Below, piece after piece: positions 43,572 to 54,140 of a stretch of 64,000 bases of DNA. Under the pieces are notes generated by a model. That model saw only the letters and a list, made by a program, of their open reading frames with translations, had not been told where the DNA came from and searched no databases. Origin of the DNA: Armigeres subalbatus (taxonomy: Eukaryota; Arthropoda; Insecta; Diptera; Culicidae). The stretch is taken from NCBI RefSeq assembly GCF_024139115.2, contig NC_085140.1, forward strand, positions 312,855,259 through 312,919,258. Direction: 5' to 3'. The position numbers and the translations under genes are program-made. How positions within the stretch are numbered: position 1 is the stretch's first letter; the number at the start of each line of letters is the position of its first letter.

Positions 43572-43700
43572 TCTATATATATAAAACAAAGTTGGCGTTT
43601 GTACGACCGCGCATCACACAGGAATAGACAGCCCAATTTTTGCTAATTTATATTCGTTTTCTTCTTCTTTTTACGAGGAAAAACGTCATGATGAAACTGG
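43572..43700 (+). mobile_element. Helitron-like 5' end
   Basis: TCTATATATATAAAACAAAG followed by TTGGCGTTTGTACGACC has the TC start and AT-rich opening typical of insect Helitron 5' termini (established pattern). The matching 3' end was not found downstream, so its extent is unknown. It lies only about 100 bp beyond the disrupted Helitron-like 3' end at 43472, so the two may be adjacent copies. Confidence 0.5.
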
Positions 43701-43984
43701 AATGCTTTGAAAATCAAAACTCAATCTTTAAATCTTTCAATCTCAACCTATAATCGTTTTTTTCTCAATGGATTAAAGAGTTCTTATGACGTCAGGGATA
43801 ATTTCTCCGATAAAGGCCCGAGGTCCAGTGATAGCGGTATTCTTTAACCGAAGCACCACCGTATTAAGTTGTACTTACAGGCAGTAGTTATTTATATCCA
43901 AAATCAAAGATTATATATTGTGCCCAAGCAACACCAATTGTTTCACAGTGAGTAACAACAACTGTGGAATGACTTACTAAAGGT

Positions 43985-44165
43985 CTGAGTTATGCACCAC
44001 GCCTCGTATTTGTAACTCCTCTGGGACACAAAAAAGCGCAAGAGATGGAGCCAATTTGCATCATCTTGTAGCTACAAAGAAAATAAAAACACAAAAACCA
44101 ACCGGGAATCGAACCATGGACTTTGAGTTTTACAACCTTCTACAATAACCATCACACCATCAATT
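43985..44165 (-). mobile_element. tRNA-derived SINE candidate, minus strand
   Basis: On the minus strand TTGATGGTGTGATGGTTATT gives an A-box-like start and CCATGGTTCGATTCCCGG a B box. The body runs to GCGTGGTGCATAACTCAGAC. No target duplication was found. A diverged tRNA pseudogene is the alternative. Confidence 0.5.
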
Positions 44166-44488
44166 CTATTTGAAGATTCTGCTACAAGTGCACTACATAA
44201 ACAACAAAGTCATTTGTAACTTCATTGTACCTTATACGGAACACGCATGGGACTATAAAATTAAAATACTGCTCAGCTGAGAGGCTGTGCATATACCATG
44301 TGGACAGGTTTTGATCAGTGTTAGATACCCCCCTTCCTCCACGTGGACAATTGCGCATATAAATTTTCAAAAAATTGTATGAATCATGGAACTTTGCCAT
44401 GACCTGACCACCCCCTCCCCCCAAATTTTCCACGTGGATTACAGATCGCCCCTGAGCTCAAAGCGTTTTCACATCAGAAACGGGTTAG
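44166..44488. other. Intergenic DNA, nothing recognised
   Basis: AT-rich with a C-rich patch (CCACCCCCTCCCCCC near 44410). No gene or terminus. Confidence 0.5.
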
Positions 44489-44978
44489 GGACAAAAGGTC
44501 GAAAGACAAAATATCGAAAGGACAAAAGATTGAAAGACAAAATGTCGAGGCGACAAATGGTCGAAGGGACAAATGGTCGAAAAGACAAATGGTGGAAAGG
44601 ACAAAACGTCGAACGGAACAAAAGCCCGAAATAGACAAAAGAACGACAAGAACAAAAGGTCGAAATTGCCAAGAAATTGAAAGGGAGAAAATCATTTTCA
44701 CAAAATAGAAGTTTTATTCATTTCTCAAATTAACAATCTTTTTTAACACTAGCAGAATAATACTTTTTTGTATTAATCACTTCTTCTTTGAAAATTGCTC
44801 AATGCTGATTCTTCTGCTTGAAGTTAAATGGATTTCTCAAATTCCATTGGAATACACCCAACTTGTTATTAACTTGTTCTTGATCGACCGTTTGTCCCTT
44901 TCGACTTTTTGTCCATTCGACCTTCTGTCCCTTTAGACGTTTTGTCTTTTCGACCTTTTATCCTTTCGACCTTTTGTC
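44489..44978. mobile_element. Foldback-like element with minisatellite inverted arms, copy 2
   Basis: The left arm (44489-44670) repeats GACAAAAGGTCGAAAG-type units; the right arm (about 44884-44978) carries the inverse, ending TTTCGACCTTTTGTC. The core is the inverse of the core of copy 1 at 8102-8571 (for example GTTTTATTCATTTCTCAAAT and CACCCAACTTGTTATTAAC). Arms differ between copies in repeat number and phase. No coding sequence. Confidence 0.85.
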
Positions 44979-45099
44979 ATAGATTCAAATTTCCCGTACA
45001 ATATAACTGATCATCATGCATCAGGGAATCAATGAAGTTGCAGCTGGACAATGAAGTGGTAGCCAATCGGAGTCAAGGAGGAAAAGTATTATTCGTTCA

Positions 45100-45259
45100 G
45101 GGAGCATCCATAAATTACGTAACGCTTAGAGGGAAGAGGGGGTTGCCCGAAGTGCGACAATCTATACAAAAAAATAGCGGCCTCATACAAAAAGTGTGAC
45201 ATAGGGGGGAGGGGTTGAAGATAATCAATTTTTACGTTAAGTAATTAATGATCTTCCCT
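45100..45259. mobile_element. ~160-bp MITE with CATAAATTACGTAACGC-type termini
   Basis: The left end GGGAGCATCCATAAATTACG is mirrored, with mismatches, by the right end ACGTTAAGTAATTAATGATC plus TTCCC. The interior has GTGTGACATAGGGGGGAGGG. This terminal sequence type is widespread in insect genomes (from memory). No reliable target duplication was seen. Confidence 0.7.
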
Positions 45260-45644
45260 CAAGTCTATTACTTTTATCTCCAACAGTTGTTGACCAGTTG
45301 ACGCGCCCTTCTTCAAACAAACCATCCCGTGGAAAGCTGAACAAGTAAGGTACACTGGAAGTGTAAGGAAGTGGAAAAATTGGGCAAGCGTAAAAATCGA
45401 CTCGAAAAACTGAAATCGTACATACTTTATAGTTTTTACCACACCATAACATTGTGCAAGAACATACTTTGATGCTCACACTAATACTATATTAAAATTT
45501 GTATAATACATACACTAACACGGTTAGCGCTTGAACTGTCATTTTAGGTTTCACGAGAAGTTAATTTTTGCATTAATAAAATCAATTCTTATTTGCATAA
45601 ATTGTCCCTTATAATACAGTTGAACTAATCACTTTCAATTTTTA
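45260..45644. other. Intergenic DNA, nothing recognised
   Basis: AT-rich spacer between the MITE and the first minus-strand LINE. Confidence 0.5.
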
Positions 45645-46089
45645 GTGGTTTGTACCATGATTGCTGAGATCCACTACTATGTTGTCTCGATCCCTCGGTG
45701 GTCCAGCCACAACATCTTAACTCGAATCCTCGTGACTCCCCCCGGCGTTGAGGGTGGTCCACCAGTTCCGGTGAAAGAAACTTCCGCACTGATGGTGCCC
45801 CGACTACCGGCGGCTATCGCAGGGGACGCCTTCGGACCAACTTCATCTTCGGGTTGCAAAGTTGGTCCGACAGTTCCGGTGGTGGATGACGTCCGCACTG
45901 GCTGTGCTCTACATACCCGAAGCACGTCCTGCTTTCTTCAGCAGGTTGGCTCAAGTGCCGAGGTCGGTCCGACGTTTCCAGTCGGCAGAAGACTTCCGGT
46001 TCGCTGGCGCCCCGACGACCCGAGGTCAAACACTGCTCACTGCGCTGGATTTTCATCCGAGTCGACGCTTATGACAGTATTAAATCACG

Positions 46090-47839
46090 ACTCTGCTTAC
46101 CGCATTCCACGTATCTTCATCGTGACACATTCGCTCTGCGATGTTATCCGCCCTTCAAGACAGGCATCCGCAAATCGAATAAAACGTGCTCTGGAGTCTC
46201 CTCTACGTTGATACACGCCGGGCAGAATGACGATGACGCATGGCCACACCGGTGCAGATATTGACGAAAACAATCGTATCCGGATAGGAACTGAGTGAGG
46301 TGAAAGACACCTTGGGGATGAGCCAGTGGGTCTACCTTCCATTATCTGCATTGTCCCACTCTTGCTGCCACTTCACTATAGAGTCTAGTCTCACCGCCTT
46401 CCTCACGTTTCTGATACCTCTCCGTTGATAGCACTCGAGCTCGATATCCTCTGCTAGGGTTATGCAGATTGGAATCATCCCAGCAATAACGCAAACTGCC
46501 TCTGACGAAATGATTCGGAACGCACTCGCCACTCGAATGGCCGTTAGACGAAACATGCTATTCAACGATTACGATTACGTTTCGTCTTGAGCACAGCTCC
46601 TAAGGCTGGAACGCCGTACCTCAGTATTGAGGATGATACGGTCACCAGAAGTCGCCTACTGCTGTCTTTCGGACCACCGACGTTCGGCATGTTCTTTGCA
46701 AGCGCAGTGACAATCTTAGCCATCTTCTCACAGGAATAGTCGATATGGGTGTTGAAATTCAACCGGTCGTCGATCATTACTTCTAGATGTCTTAAAGCCC
46801 GCACAGACGGTATGTAGTGCTCTCTGACCAGCATCATTTCTGTTTTGTGGTGAGTAAGCTGAGCTTGACTCCATTCATCCAGTTTTCGACAGCGTCGGTC
46901 TTCACCACCACCAGCGTTCCTCTTCCAGCGATTCTCCGGTTATCGTTAGGACATTATCCGCGAATCCGAAGATCTTCATGCCTTTGGGCAACTACAGTTT
47001 TAGCACCGCGTTGTACATAATGTTCCACAGTATTGGGAAGTATTGGAAGTAGCTCCTAAGGATTCTACATAAATAGCCAGGGACCCGCATTCCATGCGTA
47101 GCGCGATGCCCTATCAGCTGGCACTGTTAAACGCGGTTTTGACGTTAAACGTTACTACGGCGCAGCACCGATTGCCGTCCCTTTTTCCTCTGCAGCTTCA
47201 ACGACCGCCATAATTGCATCCACCGTCGATCTGCCTTTACGGAATCCGAACTGCTTCTCCGATAAGCCGATCTCACCATCCGTGAACTGCTTCAGCCGAT
47301 TAATGATAATCTTTTCCAAAAGCTTCCCCAGTGTAACCAGCAAGCATACAGGCCATCTGCTAGGCATTTCTGCAGCTCCAACCTGAACAAATCTGGAAAC
47401 GCCAGTATCGCAATTTTTAGAGCCACGAAACCTGAGCTTTCTTCATCTTTAGACCATTCGCTACTGATGACAGCTCGTCGTTGGACACTTGAATACCTGC
47501 AATGGTGACACGGTCTTCATCTCCGTACGGTGTATGAGGCCACGTCATAGAATCATGCTGCGGCAAAAGACCATCCACTATGATCTTCAGCTTGCCCGGA
47601 TACATCTCCGGTGGCGGCGCTGGACCCCTGATCTTCGTTATTGCGACACGATAAGCATTGCCCCAAAGATCAGCGTCAGCTTCTTGGCACAACTGCTTGA
47701 AGCAGTTGGACTTGCTGTCTTTGATGACCCGTTTGAAAGCCGCTCTAGCTTCCCGGAAAACTATCTTACGCTCTTCTCTTACCCAGGCCTGGGAATTGTC
47801 GCGTTTGTCAGTGACACCTGACAAGATACATAAAAACAT
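46090..47839 (-). pseudogene. R1-like LINE reverse transcriptase, decayed
   Basis: From 5' to 3' on the minus strand: REARAAFKRVIKDSKSNCFK and the spacer ending DELSSVANGLKMKKA (47839-47417), then LGKLLEKIIINRLKQF and EKQFGFRKGRSTVDAIMAVV (47367-47155). After a degraded region where the YxDD box should lie, there are HLEVMIDDRLNFNTHIDYSC and MPNVGGPKDSSRRLL (46837-46562), then AFRIISSEAVCVIAGMIPI (46565-46332) and a C-terminal stretch with CPACINVEET-like sequence near 46210. I could not find an intact catalytic box, so the core was lost or scrambled. Non-functional. Confidence 0.85.
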
Positions 47840-49460
47840 GGTCAGTCAAAAAAAACTTGTCAACTTCCAGTTTTCCGTCGCACGACTGGATCCCCACGAC
47901 CAGATGACAACTTTTTCCAACCGCGACAATTTGCTTTTGTTGTATGTCTTGTTAGAGCATACATCTGCGACAAAAGTGTGACAACGCATACACTTTCGGC
48001 TCTGTGCACGACACAACATTGGTCCCGAAAGTAAGTTATGTCGCATCTTCTGGTTGTCCATCTGCGTGGAGGAGCAATAGCAGCGGACAAATTTGAAATA
48101 TCATACTGAAAAGAGCACTTTATAATTAATTATTTCTTTGTTCTCTTGACAGATTTTCTGTTTAGAAATAAGACATTTTATTCAATTTTTGCGTTGTTAC
48201 GTACATAATAATACATAAAGAAAAAAAAAACAAGTGTCTCTTGCACAGAGAAAGATCCCCCAGTGTAGAATAACTGAACCATTTAACGCAACGAAAGTTT
48301 GCTCGCTTTTCACGCGGTTTATGGAGTTTCGTACTTTTCAAGCGGGTTTGGCATTGATGCTGTTTTTTAACCGATTTTGTTCACGTGGATTTGAAAAAAA
48401 TCGGAGCATACGAAACAGCGATTTTTGATAAAGTTTTTTGCGGTTTTTGTAATTTACCCGGTTTTGACTTACGCAGTACAATCAATCGTCCGCGTAAATA
48501 TCGACTTCAGTGGATTTTAACCGGTACACCGTTTGTAGCAATTGCCTGATAGACGGTTATTTGACTGCAATATTTTATGTATAAGAGAAATACGGAATTT
48601 TATTTAAGCGTATATTCTACATTAGGGGCAATTAAGGAACATTCGATACATTTTTGATTGATTGGAATTACTGCACGTTAACTTGGGCGGAGTATTAAAT
48701 TTTAATGGCTAGCCACGCGCTGTTGTGGGGCCGTACACTTATTACGGTGCATTTTTCTGTGTTTTTCGAAACCCCCTCCAAAGTAATTTTTTTTTCTTAC
48801 ACATTGTTGTTCATGCTATGTACAGCGTGATATGTTTTTTGGTTTATGATGTTCAAAATACAACAGCTTGTGTGCTCGAGTGTTAATGGCCCGCTTAAAA
48901 GATTTCCGGATATAGATAATTTCCAACCATTCGTGATTTTTAAACATACATTTTAGATATGTAATTAAATGACGCATTTTGGTTAAACAGGAGGAGCTGG
49001 ACTAAAATCACCAAAATTCGACACATTATTATTATGCCGTACATATTAGCCGTTTTTATAATGAGCTCTACTTCAACTGCTGTAAAACCCAGAAACCACA
49101 CCATTTCAGTGGTTTCCCCACATTTTGTCATCAATTCATAATGACAACATTTTGCTGACAACGACAACAATTTTTGTCGCGACAAAATTCAAAGGTGACA
49201 TGACGAACTTTTTTGTCAATAACCATGACAACTTTTCTAATCCGTCTGGTTGTGCAACACCTTAGTCGCGATGGAAAGCGTCACACGACAAATATATCGT
49301 AACAAAATAAGTATGTGACAATATTTAAAATGTCTTGTCGGAGCGAGAGACCAGTAGTACGCTGTATCGAGCTACGTTGGTTAGGTTGTGTTGTCCAGTT
49401 TGATGTGACTGTTTTCTCTTTGGTTTTGTCGCATGGTTTTTGTGTATGAAGGTGACAAAT
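47792..49460. mobile_element. 1.67-kb element with dispersed TTGTC/GACAA motifs, 10-bp target duplication
   Basis: CCCAGGCCTG lies at 47782-47791 and 49461-49470. The LINE sequence on either side joins to within one base of being in frame when the insert and one duplication are removed. Many TTGTC and GACAA words cluster in the outer 250-300 bp on each side (GTGACAACGC, TTTTTGTCGCGACAAAA). Terminal inversion is weak (GGAATTGTCGCG versus ATTTGTCACC). The 9-10-bp duplication would suit a Mutator-like transposon, 8 bp a hAT; neither is proven. No transposase frame is visible, so it is non-autonomous. Confidence 0.75.
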
Positions 49461-50422
49461 CCCAGGCCTGCTCTTACCATTTCAGACCTTGCCCTCTGAA
49501 AACGTCTCTTGGCCCTGAGACAGTCAGCACGAAGATTGGCAAGAGATTTGTTCCACCAGTAATCTGCGCGTCGGCTGTCCAACGGCTCCAGTTTCCTTGA
49601 CATTGACACATCGAAAGCCCTCGAAAACGTTTCTGTCATTTCATCTGCTTCCCGATTTGTTGCGCCGCTGTCAACATGAAGTGCTTCGATAAAAAGCTCC
49701 TTGTTAAAGTCCTTCGATTTCCATCTTCGCCCAGTAGTCCTTAACCCTCTCCGAGTCGTTGGTAGCCGTGTTCCAACACTTTAGCGAATCGCTTGGTGAT
49801 CGCTATGAGTGTAGTCCTCACAAACTCTCCAGCTCTTGTTTCTCACCAGCGACGGGCTGCAAAACGTCACGTCAATAATGGACTCCCTACTGTCTCTGTG
49901 AATGTACTAACGGTACCTTCGTTGCCCAGCTTGACTTCCAGCTTTGCAAGCGCCTTCAGCACTGTAACCCTGTAACCCCTGGCGTTGGTCAGTCTGCTTC
50001 TCCATTCCACTGCCCAAGCATTGAAGTCCCCTCCGATGATTACGGGTTTTCGGCGGATCAGCTACTCCGTGAGTCCATCCAGCATCCGGTTATACTGATA
50101 TTGCTCTAAAGTCCACCTTGGAGGTGCTACACACGAAGATCGCGTTGATTTTGGTGATAACGAAACCTTCGCTAGAGCTTTCTACCACTTCTTGCATAGG
50201 AAATTCGCCCATCACTTGGATAGCCGCAACCCCCGATGAATCCGCCACCCAGTTTCCGTTATTTGAAGGGATTCGATACGGCTCAGCAATAATTGCCACG
50301 TCGCACATTGCTTCTGTTGTCGACTGCCGCAACAGTTGCTGGACGGTGTCGCAATGATTGAGGTTTAGCTGTATGATCTCCATTAATCCCGACCCACCAT
50401 CGCCTTCTTGTATGCAGGGCAT
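49461..50422 (-). pseudogene. R1-like LINE ORF2 endonuclease region, decayed
   Basis: The minus strand near 50380 begins GLMEIIQLNLNHCDTVQQLL and continues through CDVAIIAEPYRIPSNNGNWV (catalytic glutamate in AEPY), then SSGVAAIQVMG, all typical of R1-type APE endonucleases. Later sequence around 49970-50060 reads in a different frame. 49639-49460 holds the C-terminal part ADYWWNKSLANLRADCLRAK and RRFQRARSEMV, just before RT. Several frameshifts separate the pieces. The family enzyme nicks target DNA for target-primed reverse transcription. Confidence 0.8.
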
Positions 50423-50690
50423 TGGAAGCCACCCGTCGTATGGTCGTTGCCAATCTCCAGTATGCAGAGCAGACGTCTCGGTTGCTTCGTGCAGTCCCTA
50501 GTAACGTGTCCCTCTTCGCCACATTTTTTGCATAGACCGGATCTGTACGGACTTTTGCAGTTTCGTGCCTGGTGTCCAAACGCCATGCATTTGAAGCATT
50601 GCTTCATATCTTTGGTGACCCGCGGAGTGAGCCTCAACGGGCACATCGACCATTCGACTTTCATCTTGCCCACGTCCACCATTTTGTTGG
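50383..50690 (-). pseudogene. LINE ORF1 C-terminus with CCHC knuckles
   Basis: The frame from NKMVDVGKMKVEWSMCPLRL runs into the knuckles CFKCMAFGHQARNC and CKKCGEEGHVTRDC, followed by a degraded third (RLLCILEIG...). Knuckle one is C-X2-C-X4-H-X4-C, as is knuckle two. These bind nucleic acid in LINE ORF1 proteins. The frame ends at a stop that overlaps the start of the ORF2 region (ORF2 begins near 50380), as in R1-type elements. The N-terminal part of ORF1 is missing at the junction with the next LINE. Confidence 0.85.
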
Positions 50691-50699
50691 CAGCAACAG

Positions 50700-52560
50700 A
50701 TGGTTGTTAATTTCCCAGAGCGTGGAAGTTAATTTCCCAGAGCGCGCTACTGCAGTCAATGTTGTCACGGATCGTGTCAAAAATAAAAAGTCGTTGTAAA
50801 TACGTTCGGAGTTTGGAGAGTGTTTGCAAGCCAATGAGCGTACATCTTTGCTCATACGGAAGCAGGTTATCGGGATTGGTTCATGGCAGCTGTCGTAATG
50901 CGATTCTGACGAAACGTTTCTGAATGCTTTCTATGCGTGATGCATGAATCGCATGGAAAGGAGCCCATATTTGAACTCCGTACTCAAGAATGCTTTGGAC
51001 CAATGAGCAGTATAGTGTTTTCAAAGCATAAACATCATCGAATTGTGCAGAGTTGCGGTGCAGGAAGCCAAGCATAGTGTTGGCTTTAGAGATTGTCTTT
51101 GAGATGTGCTCGTTGAACCGAAGCTTACTGTCCCAGGTAAGGCCAAAGATCCTTTATGGAGTTAACTCACATAAGCGGTAACTGGTCCATCGAATAGTCA
51201 AATCTGATTGGTGAGTGAACACGGGAAAAACTAATGATTCTGCATTTGATGGCATTGGCTTGCATTCCATTTATCTGACACTACGATGATAAGCGCACAA
51301 TAAGCAATCTAAAGCTGACTTCACGACTCGTTAAATTTCAGGTCATCCGCAAAAAGCAGCTTGCACTAGTGTAGCTGATCGCAAACGTCGTTGATAAATA
51401 ACCCACAAATTTAAGGTCCTAGGTGACTCACTTGTGGAACGCCATCTCGAATTCATCGGAAGTGGCGTCACAAACCTTAACGAAGGCTTTTCTTGAAGTC
51501 AAGTACGAATGAATCCAGTTGACGATCCATGACGGTAGACCAAGACGGTTCAGTTTCAAAATAGCAAGATCGTGCGGAGCTTTATCAAATGAATTTGAAA
51601 TGTCAATATACACAGCATCTACTTGTTGCCGCATCCAATAACACTATTGGTGCAGCTCAACAAATTAGAGATCGTTGAACGTTTTTGCATGAATCCATGC
51701 TGGAATTCTGATATAACGGATTTAACAGCTGGATAAAGCTTGCCATGCAACAGTCTTTCGAGTACTTTGGCCAAACAGTTCATGATCGAGAAGGGGCGAT
51801 AATTTTCCACGCTATGTATGTTGCCTGATTTGAAAATCGGTGTAATTGATACGTGCTTCCAGGCATCAGGGAACACGCCATCCGCGAATGATCGGTTGAA
51901 TATTGCCAGGGCTGGGATAGCCAGCGAGACTGCACAGTTCTTTATGAACGACGGTAGAATCTGATCTTAAGAGAGCGTTAAAAACCGTGTTAAAACAGGG
52001 GATTAGCTGCGGTAGATGGATATTGAAGCTTCGTAACTCATCTAAATACTGTTGTGGCGGTGAATGGTAATCTGACCTAAACACACCGCGAAAGAACTCA
52101 GTAAAGAGATTTGCAGAAGTGTTATCGGCGGAAGAATTATGATTACCATAGAAGACGTTATTCGGAATGCCAGCTGACCTTTTGCGAGTATTCACAAAAG
52201 ATCAGAACGATGAAGGGTTCTTTTTGAGATTCCGTTGCATTTGTTCAATGTACTCACGAAAACGAACTTCATGCACGCTGTTATACTCAGCTTCCGCACG
52301 TTGAACAGCATACTTATTCTCAGTTGTCCTGGAACAAAAATAACGTTTACGGGCCTTGCGTAGACGGTTCCGTAGTTTGCGCAGCTGCGTGTTCCACCAT
52401 GGTTGTTTGCATTTTGTATACATTCTTCGGGTTTTCAGCGGGACATTGTCACGAATTACTTGGTCAACATTGTCTCAAAAAACAGTCTCTGCAGTCCTGT
52501 GGCTAGTAAAGACTCAACTACTGCAAGTTCTTGTTCCGGCGAGGCGTTGAGAGGCAGAAA
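50700..52560 (-). mobile_element. CR1/L2/Jockey-like LINE without RNase H, 5' truncated
   Basis: A minus-strand LINE that keeps only part of the endonuclease-RT linker and the RT. Its C-terminus (QKRFVRIALRQLPW..., then PYEQRCTLIGLQTLSKLRT) reaches the junction at about 50710 directly next to the R1-like element. AGTTAATTTCCCAGAGCG occurs twice there (about 50706-50723 and 50729-50746, first base differing). No RNase H is present. Clade assignment between CR1/L2 and Jockey is uncertain. Confidence 0.7.
50720..52550 (-). pseudogene. RNase H-less LINE reverse transcriptase, decayed
   Basis: In minus-strand order: QPWWNTQLRKLRNRLRKARK (52423-52202), NTSANLFTEFFRGVFRSDY (52195-51866), WKHVSITPIFKSGNIHSVEN and CLAKVLERLLHGKL (51876-51619), VDAVYIDISNSFDKAPHDLA and LPSWIVNWIHSYLTSRKAF (51634-51428), a degraded segment where the YxDD box belongs (about 51420-51230), then FDDVYALKTLYCSLVQSILE and YGVQIWAPFHAIHASRIE (51075-50881). 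The pieces lie in different frames. The YIDISNSFDKAPHD block is RT motif A with the first catalytic aspartate; an N replaces the usual K before SFDK. Inactive. Confidence 0.85.
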
Positions 52561-52841
52561 CCCATGTACTTCATCATCGAGCATACCGCCGTACGCTTTC
52601 CTCAGCTGTCTTCAAATTACGCGTTGCGTTATTTATGGAAGAACCCATTACATTCCAAAATCATTCAAAAAACAATATCTTTTGCCAAAAGTCCCCCCGG
52701 GAAAAAATCTCAAAAGATATCAGATGCTGCTACAATGCATTTAGGTATATGAACTCAAATAGATGTGATGGAAATAGTTGATTCTATCCTCCTAAAAAGA
52801 TGTTTGATAACTTTTATTCCAATTTTTTTAATGCAAGAATA

Positions 52842-53240
52842 TGAATCACCATCGCTACGTTTCTGTTCCATACGCAGGAGGTCGGGGGTTCAATCCTACA
52901 TCCATTCCATTCTCCTACTTTGTTCTTTCCATATATTTTTCATGTTCTGGTAATAAAATTCTAACCCACGCCTTCCCATCTTCTGTCGCACACCGTTCAA
53001 TTTCACTAAATCAGGATGTGATTGTTTAAATTCAAAACGAACGAAAGCTCGTTTCTACATCGAATGAAGAATACCATTCTTACCGTTCCTGTTACATTGG
53101 CAATCCGTTAACCAAGATGTTCAGATTCCACTAAAATTCCACATGAGCTTGTGGCAAGTGCAGAAGTATTCTCGGCTTGTTGTGGGCGAGAGACTGCGAC
53201 TGAATCATAAATTCCTTCCCATCCCCGATTGACCGCATGC
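52842..53240 (+). mobile_element. Composite tRNA-derived SINE, diverged second copy
   Basis: CATACGCAGGAGGTCGGGGG followed by TTCAATCC (B box), CATTCTCCTACTTTGTTCTT, GTTAACCAAGA and TGGCAAGTGCAGAAGTATTC all recur in the order seen in 38839-39451. The A box is degraded and no target duplication was found, so it is older than the first copy. Confidence 0.75.
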
Positions 53241-54116
53241 TCATGATTGTCGAAAAATAATCGAAATTTAATCCAAGAACTGCAAGAGTTTAATTCGCGA
53301 ATTTCGTAGAGCTATTTTTGAACATTTTCTGTAGTTTCTTCAAAAATACTTTAAAAAAATCTCAATTGATAATTAGATAATCTAATTGTTAGTAACAATT
53401 GGTTATTGGAAATGACTTATACATGGCGTTTAATTGTCCCTAAATTACGATATCAACATGAAATAAATATCAGCGGAACTCGGGGTGCTACAGTATGTAA
53501 TACCAGCCAATTCCATGCACCTTGAATTCAATTCTTCGACCAGATGTCGAGAAGTAAACTTTGGTTTGCCCTTTAGAATTTGTAATACGCTTCGTCAATG
53601 GTGACACGGGAGACGGGGCGGACATCAGAACGAACGATATAAAATTTGAATTCAAGGTCCCGGCTGATTCTATTCGCCGAGACCTGTCCACTCAAAACTA
53701 AATAAACCTACACACTTCTGCGGCGATGGCAGCTCATCCTTGAAAAGTTCTACTAGATTCGAATGTGGCGATCGAGCGCGACCACTTTATGCGAATAGGC
53801 CTAGGCTGCGGATAGTAAATTTGATAATTTATAAGCCCTTCACATAGCGTGTGTCCGAAAATGTTATTTCGTAGATTTGACCGTATCGCGACGAGACGAC
53901 GACGCATTTCGGTGCGCTAGGAGTGTGCGCCGGGCTGGGATGGCGCAGACGGTTTGCGGAACGGGGAAGAAGCGCGAAGGGAGGCCAACTAAACAAGTTC
54001 TCCGCCATCAAGTAGGAAGCTATTCGCGCAAGCTCGAGTCTCTCAGACGATGTTGGGCGAATTCTTCGCCTGGCACTCATTTACTTTGATGCGTGCAGTG
54101 GGTAGTAGATTTGGCC
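53241..54116. other. Unassigned DNA with minus-strand open frames
   Basis: Two minus-strand frames (53488-53691, 67 codons; 53829-54080, 83 codons) lie in a GC-richer patch. Neither has a known domain. A decayed element or untranslated exon is possible. No inverted or direct termini were found. Confidence 0.35.
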
Positions 54117-54140
54117 CTTGCAAGGTTGCGAACGTTGGAG

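Larger units (their letters stand above)
45645..50700 (-). mobile_element. R1-like non-LTR retrotransposon, minus strand, defective
   Basis: Read on the minus strand: the ORF1 C-terminus with CCHC knuckles (50690-50383), ORF2 endonuclease (50422 onward), RT (47839 down to about 46560), a C-terminal cysteine/histidine region (about 46350-46150) and a 3' UTR with repeated GTTGGTCCGACAGTTCCGG-type sequence down to about 45700. It is 5' truncated within ORF1, carries many stops and frameshifts, and is split by a 1.67-kb element at 47792-49460. The plan and motifs fit the R1/Loner group (inference). Confidence 0.8.

Noticed and set aside
45645..46211. 188-codon plus-strand frame
   Set aside because: Lies antisense to the GC-rich 3' end of the R1-like LINE and has no domain.
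53829..54080. 83-codon minus-strand arginine/serine-rich protein
   Set aside because: No domain, no start context and GC-rich composition; insufficient to call a gene.
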